A stretch of DNA of 8,321 bases from Balneolales bacterium. GTDB lineage: Bacteria > Bacteroidota > Rhodothermia > Balneolales > HLUCCA01. Positions 6,196 to 8,321 of the stretch are shown one piece after another. Position 1 is the stretch's first letter. The number at the start of each line of letters is the position of its first letter. The stretch is from positions 1 through 8,321 of the forward strand of contig JAIUMT010000129.1 of the NCBI GenBank assembly GCA_022565415.1, written 5' to 3'. Made by a program: the position numbers and the translations under genes. The notes under the pieces were generated by a model. The model was given only the letters and a program-made list of their open reading frames with translations. It was not told where the DNA came from and ran no database searches.

Positions 6196-7293
6196 ATGAA
6201 TAAAGTATCTGCTATAATTTTAGTGGCTTTCACATTATTTTCATGTAAAGAAAAAGATGATTCTTACTCAATTGTTTATGAAATATTTGAAGATTTTACT
6301 GTAAGATATATAGATGTTGATACTGATATTTCAGATTTATCATGGTTGGAATATGAGTCTTTCTCATTTGACTCTGCAACTTTAGGAACATCGCATGTTA
6401 TTCTATCTTCTGGGAAGATTTATACTGTAGATAATCAGCTTAAATCAATAAGAGAACATGATTTTGAAACATTCGAGGTTATTAGAGAATTTGCCCATTC
6501 TGGGAGAGGTCCAGGAGAATATATTGATATTGGGGCAGTGTTTTCGGTGGAAAATTCGATTTCCACATTTGACCGATCGCAATCAAAAATTATAACATAT
6601 GATTCAGGTTTTAAGTTTGTAAATGAAATGATAATTTCAGGAATGTTACAAACAGATAGTTTTATTAAGTCTGATAGCATGATTGTATATCATACTAGGG
6701 CTAATGAGCATAAGCTGTTTGGTAAACTTAGCTTGAAAGACACAAGCAGTATATATTTCCATAACTATACTATTTCTCAAGGATACCAACCAAGAGGATA
6801 CAATAATAGTAAAATACACTATGATAATAATCAACTGATTATTGCTTCCGAAAATATGCCAATAGTATTCATTTATGAAAATAATTTGACTGGTTTTCAG
6901 CCTAGAAGTATTTTGCGCTTACGGTCGTCATCTTTAGAAATGATCAATAAACCAATGTCTTTTGATGGAGGTTTCGGTTCTTCGCTTATTGAGAATCCAC
7001 CACTAGAGATTATTAGTAACACAAATGGCAATATTGTAGGATTGAGTCCGGTTTTTCAAAGAGTTCGTACATCGAATTCATACTTAATATTACAAGAATT
7101 GCAAGATAGATCCTTAATTATTATAAAAAGTGAAAATTCAGAGTATTCTCATCTCGGAAACTATAGGTTCTTCAATGAATCCAACATGCAAATAAACTCG
7201 TCTGATTTCCAGATTGCTTTGCCCTATGTTTATGTGGGAGTTTTTGACGAAAATAAAATACTTCGATTTAAAATTGCGGATCTGAATTCATAG
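6196..7293 (+). CDS. Six-bladed beta-propeller lipoprotein
   Basis: The 365-residue protein starts with a short hydrophobic signal ending in the lipobox LFSC, so Cys17 should be lipidated. The following KEKDD is lysine- and acid-rich like the surface-export signals described for some Bacteroidota lipoproteins, so display on the cell surface is possible. The motif GRGPGEY at residues 103-109, followed by DIGAVFSVENSISTFDRSQS and KIITYD, is characteristic of the six-bladed beta-propeller (TolB-like, BF3386-type) proteins of this lineage. The length is also normal for them. No catalytic residues are evident; such propellers are usually taken to bind ligands or partner proteins. Base composition is very AT-rich (13 G/C in 6241-6300), unlike the receptor and ABC genes. 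It lies behind the cysteine-rich peptide gene, which is the obvious candidate partner. No ribosome binding site stands out before the ATG. Confidence 0.82.
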   Translation: MNKVSAIILVAFTLFSCKEKDDSYSIVYEIFEDFTVRYIDVDTDISDLSWLEYESFSFDSATLGTSHVILSSGKIYTVDNQLKSIREHDFETFEVIREFAHSGRGPGEYIDIGAVFSVENSISTFDRSQSKIITYDSGFKFVNEMIISGMLQTDSFIKSDSMIVYHTRANEHKLFGKLSLKDTSSIYFHNYTISQGYQPRGYNNSKIHYDNNQLIIASENMPIVFIYENNLTGFQPRSILRLRSSSLEMINKPMSFDGGFGSSLIENPPLEIISNTNGNIVGLSPVFQRVRTSNSYLILQELQDRSLIIIKSENSEYSHLGNYRFFNESNMQINSSDFQIALPYVYVGVFDENKILRFKIADLNS

Positions 7294-7313
7294 GGTATCT
7301 CTTTTATTAATGC

Positions 7314-7373
7314 TTAGTTAGGATTATTTTTAACTATGGAAAATTAATGTTTCTGATCATCCTAACTAATTTT
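7314..7373 (+). terminator. Terminator of the peptide/propeller cassette
   Basis: TTAGTTAGGAT (7314-7324) and ATCCTAACTAA (7359-7369) are perfect 11-base inverted copies, and the second arm runs straight into TTTT (7370-7373). The 34-base loop is unusually long, but ATTTT (7323-7328 region) and AAAAT (about 7340-7344) inside it could extend the structure. It starts about 20 bases after the propeller stop, in a place where convergent transcription from the right-hand receptor gene must be handled. Confidence 0.6.
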
Positions 7374-7450
7374 GAATAAATCATATTCGATTATGTTCCA
7401 TAAAAAGTACAATGGCCTAAACACTGGGTAATTCAGATCATTTTCATGTG

Positions 7451-7467
7451 AAATCATCGTATGATTT
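7451..7467. repeat. Small hairpin after the right-hand receptor gene
   Basis: AAATCAT (7451-7457) and ATGATTT (7461-7467) pair perfectly across CGT. It lies 13 bases past the stop of the minus-strand receptor, where a transcript end is expected, but no T-run follows on the minus strand, so it is a weak terminator candidate at best. Confidence 0.35.
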
Positions 7468-7479
7468 GCTAAGTCACCA

Positions 7480-8321
7480 TCAAAAATCCAAAATGATTCC
7501 AATCGACGGTAACACCGACGAGCCGGATAATTCTTCAACCATGCTAAGGCGCCGGGGCGGACCTTCATCCAGCAGATAAGACGGCGTCGATGGCGTGTCC
7601 TGCCCCAGAACATTCTGCACTTCCAGGTACACATCCAGCGAAAACGTCCTGAAATTCCATTTTCTATCTATGCGGATGTCGGTGGCGGTGAACACACGTA
7701 GTCGCTCATCGCCCAATCGGTCGTAATCAAACTCAAAAGCAGGATACGTCTCGGCACTGCGCTCCTCATCTACCGGCGCGAACGGTGTTCTGCCCACAAA
7801 CCGGCTCCTGAAACTGACCTCCCACCTATCACTGAATCGATATCCGCCCGTCAAAGACACCAAGTGTCGGCTATCCCAAGCCGACGGACGATACACACCC
7901 CGGTCCAGCCCCGTGAATTCACTCCAAAACAGGGTATAGGCTACAATCGCGAAATAGTTTTCCACGAAACGCTGTTGGTATAAGAACTCCACCCCGTACG
8001 TGCGCCCCCGCCCTTGCGAGGCAATCGCCTCATTACCAAGCACCTCGAATCCACCACCGAGATTGGCTAAACTCACTCCCTCCCGCAACGAAACCGGGTA
8101 ATTATCATACAGTTTCAGAAATCCCTCCACCGATAACTTGGTACTTGAGCGCAAGAAATGGTCAACTCCGAGGGTGAAATGGTCGCTGCGAATATATTCG
8201 GCGCCGCGGTTCGCATACTCGTTGTTCGATTGAAACCCCAGCACAGTGAGCGGAGGCTTTTTGTAGTATCGTCCGACCGAGGCATTGGCCAGCCACCGAC
8301 CACTATCATCGAGTCGCAGGC
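7480..8321 (-). CDS. TonB-dependent receptor, C-terminal part (partial)
   Basis: An open frame enters from the right edge and ends at the TGA at 7480-7482, giving 279 residues of a C-terminal barrel. The frame is open to the last base (LRLDDSGRWLANASVGRYYK near the edge), so the true start is outside. Features of a receptor barrel include alternating strands such as GRTYGVEFLYQQRFVENYFA, RHLVSLTGGYRFSDRWEVSF and RIDRKWNFRTFSLDVYLEVQ, the NVLGQ motif near the end, and a final ILDF whose terminal aromatic residue is the usual signal for outer-membrane assembly. The regulatory-like domain, plug and any TonB box are not visible, so the ligand is unknown. It is a different protein from the left-hand receptor, which starts with its own signal peptide. 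G+C is high (37 of 60 bases at 7861-7920), in sharp contrast with the neighbouring propeller gene. Confidence 0.92.
   Translation of the reverse strand, partial: LRLDDSGRWLANASVGRYYKKPPLTVLGFQSNNEYANRGAEYIRSDHFTLGVDHFLRSSTKLSVEGFLKLYDNYPVSLREGVSLANLGGGFEVLGNEAIASQGRGRTYGVEFLYQQRFVENYFAIVAYTLFWSEFTGLDRGVYRPSAWDSRHLVSLTGGYRFSDRWEVSFRSRFVGRTPFAPVDEERSAETYPAFEFDYDRLGDERLRVFTATDIRIDRKWNFRTFSLDVYLEVQNVLGQDTPSTPSYLLDEGPPRRLSMVEELSGSSVLPSIGIILDF

Noticed and set aside
7362..7634. Minus-strand frame of 90 codons ending in an AT-rich aromatic tail
   Set aside because: Its first half is an out-of-frame reading of the right-hand receptor. The tail (NDLNYPVFRPLYFLWNII) looks faintly protein-like but has no start of its own and no recognised family.
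1..8321. One receptor gene split by insertion of the middle genes
   Set aside because: Both fragments are on the minus strand, but the left-hand gene starts with its own signal peptide and N-terminal domain and the right-hand one ends with a normal barrel terminus. They are two separate genes.

Overview
The window looks like chromosomal DNA from a member of the Bacteroidota/Balneolota lineage. The support is two Gram-negative TonB-dependent outer-membrane receptors of the kind common there, a lipoprotein of the six-bladed beta-propeller type with a GRGPGEY motif, and AT-rich, Shine-Dalgarno-poor leaders in front of several genes. This placement is inference; there is no rRNA or other phylogenetic marker. 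Two starts (the permease and the acetyltransferase) do have clear GGAG-type ribosome binding sites.

Layout. Positions 1-2129 (minus strand) hold most of a TonB-dependent receptor that leaves the window on the left before its C-terminus. A 291-base gap (2130-2420) follows, holding about five copies of a degenerate 18-base tandem repeat and a REP-like palindrome. Positions 2421-5246 (minus strand) form a compact three-gene unit, transcribed in the order Vat-type acetyltransferase, ABC ATPase, ABC-2 permease. The last two overlap by ATGA. The acetyltransferase closely resembles streptogramin A O-acetyltransferases and starts at TTG behind a good ribosome binding site.

Positions 5247-7479 are strikingly AT-rich compared with both flanks. 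In one 60-base sample here (6241-6300) I count 13 G/C; a 60-base sample in the right-hand receptor (7861-7920) has 37. This stretch holds two very small minus-strand reading frames. One of them is readable only through two compensating frameshifts, the second of them on a run of seven A. On the plus strand lies a two-gene cassette: a secreted 83-residue peptide with four cysteines in its mature part, then a 365-residue beta-propeller lipoprotein. A strong promoter-like sequence precedes the cassette, a hairpin sits between the genes and a hairpin-plus-T terminator follows. Positions 7480-8321 (minus strand) are the C-terminal part of a second, different TonB-dependent receptor that enters from the right.

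How the parts may work together. The ATPase and permease should form an inner-membrane exporter, and the acetyltransferase may add drug modification to the same transcript; both points are inferred from family and gene order. The peptide/propeller pair is the most intriguing unit. It resembles, in architecture only, the short-peptide plus TolB-like propeller pairs seen in Bacteroidota, and its function is unknown. The low G+C of the cassette suggests horizontal acquisition, but no transposase, integrase or flanking direct repeat was found.
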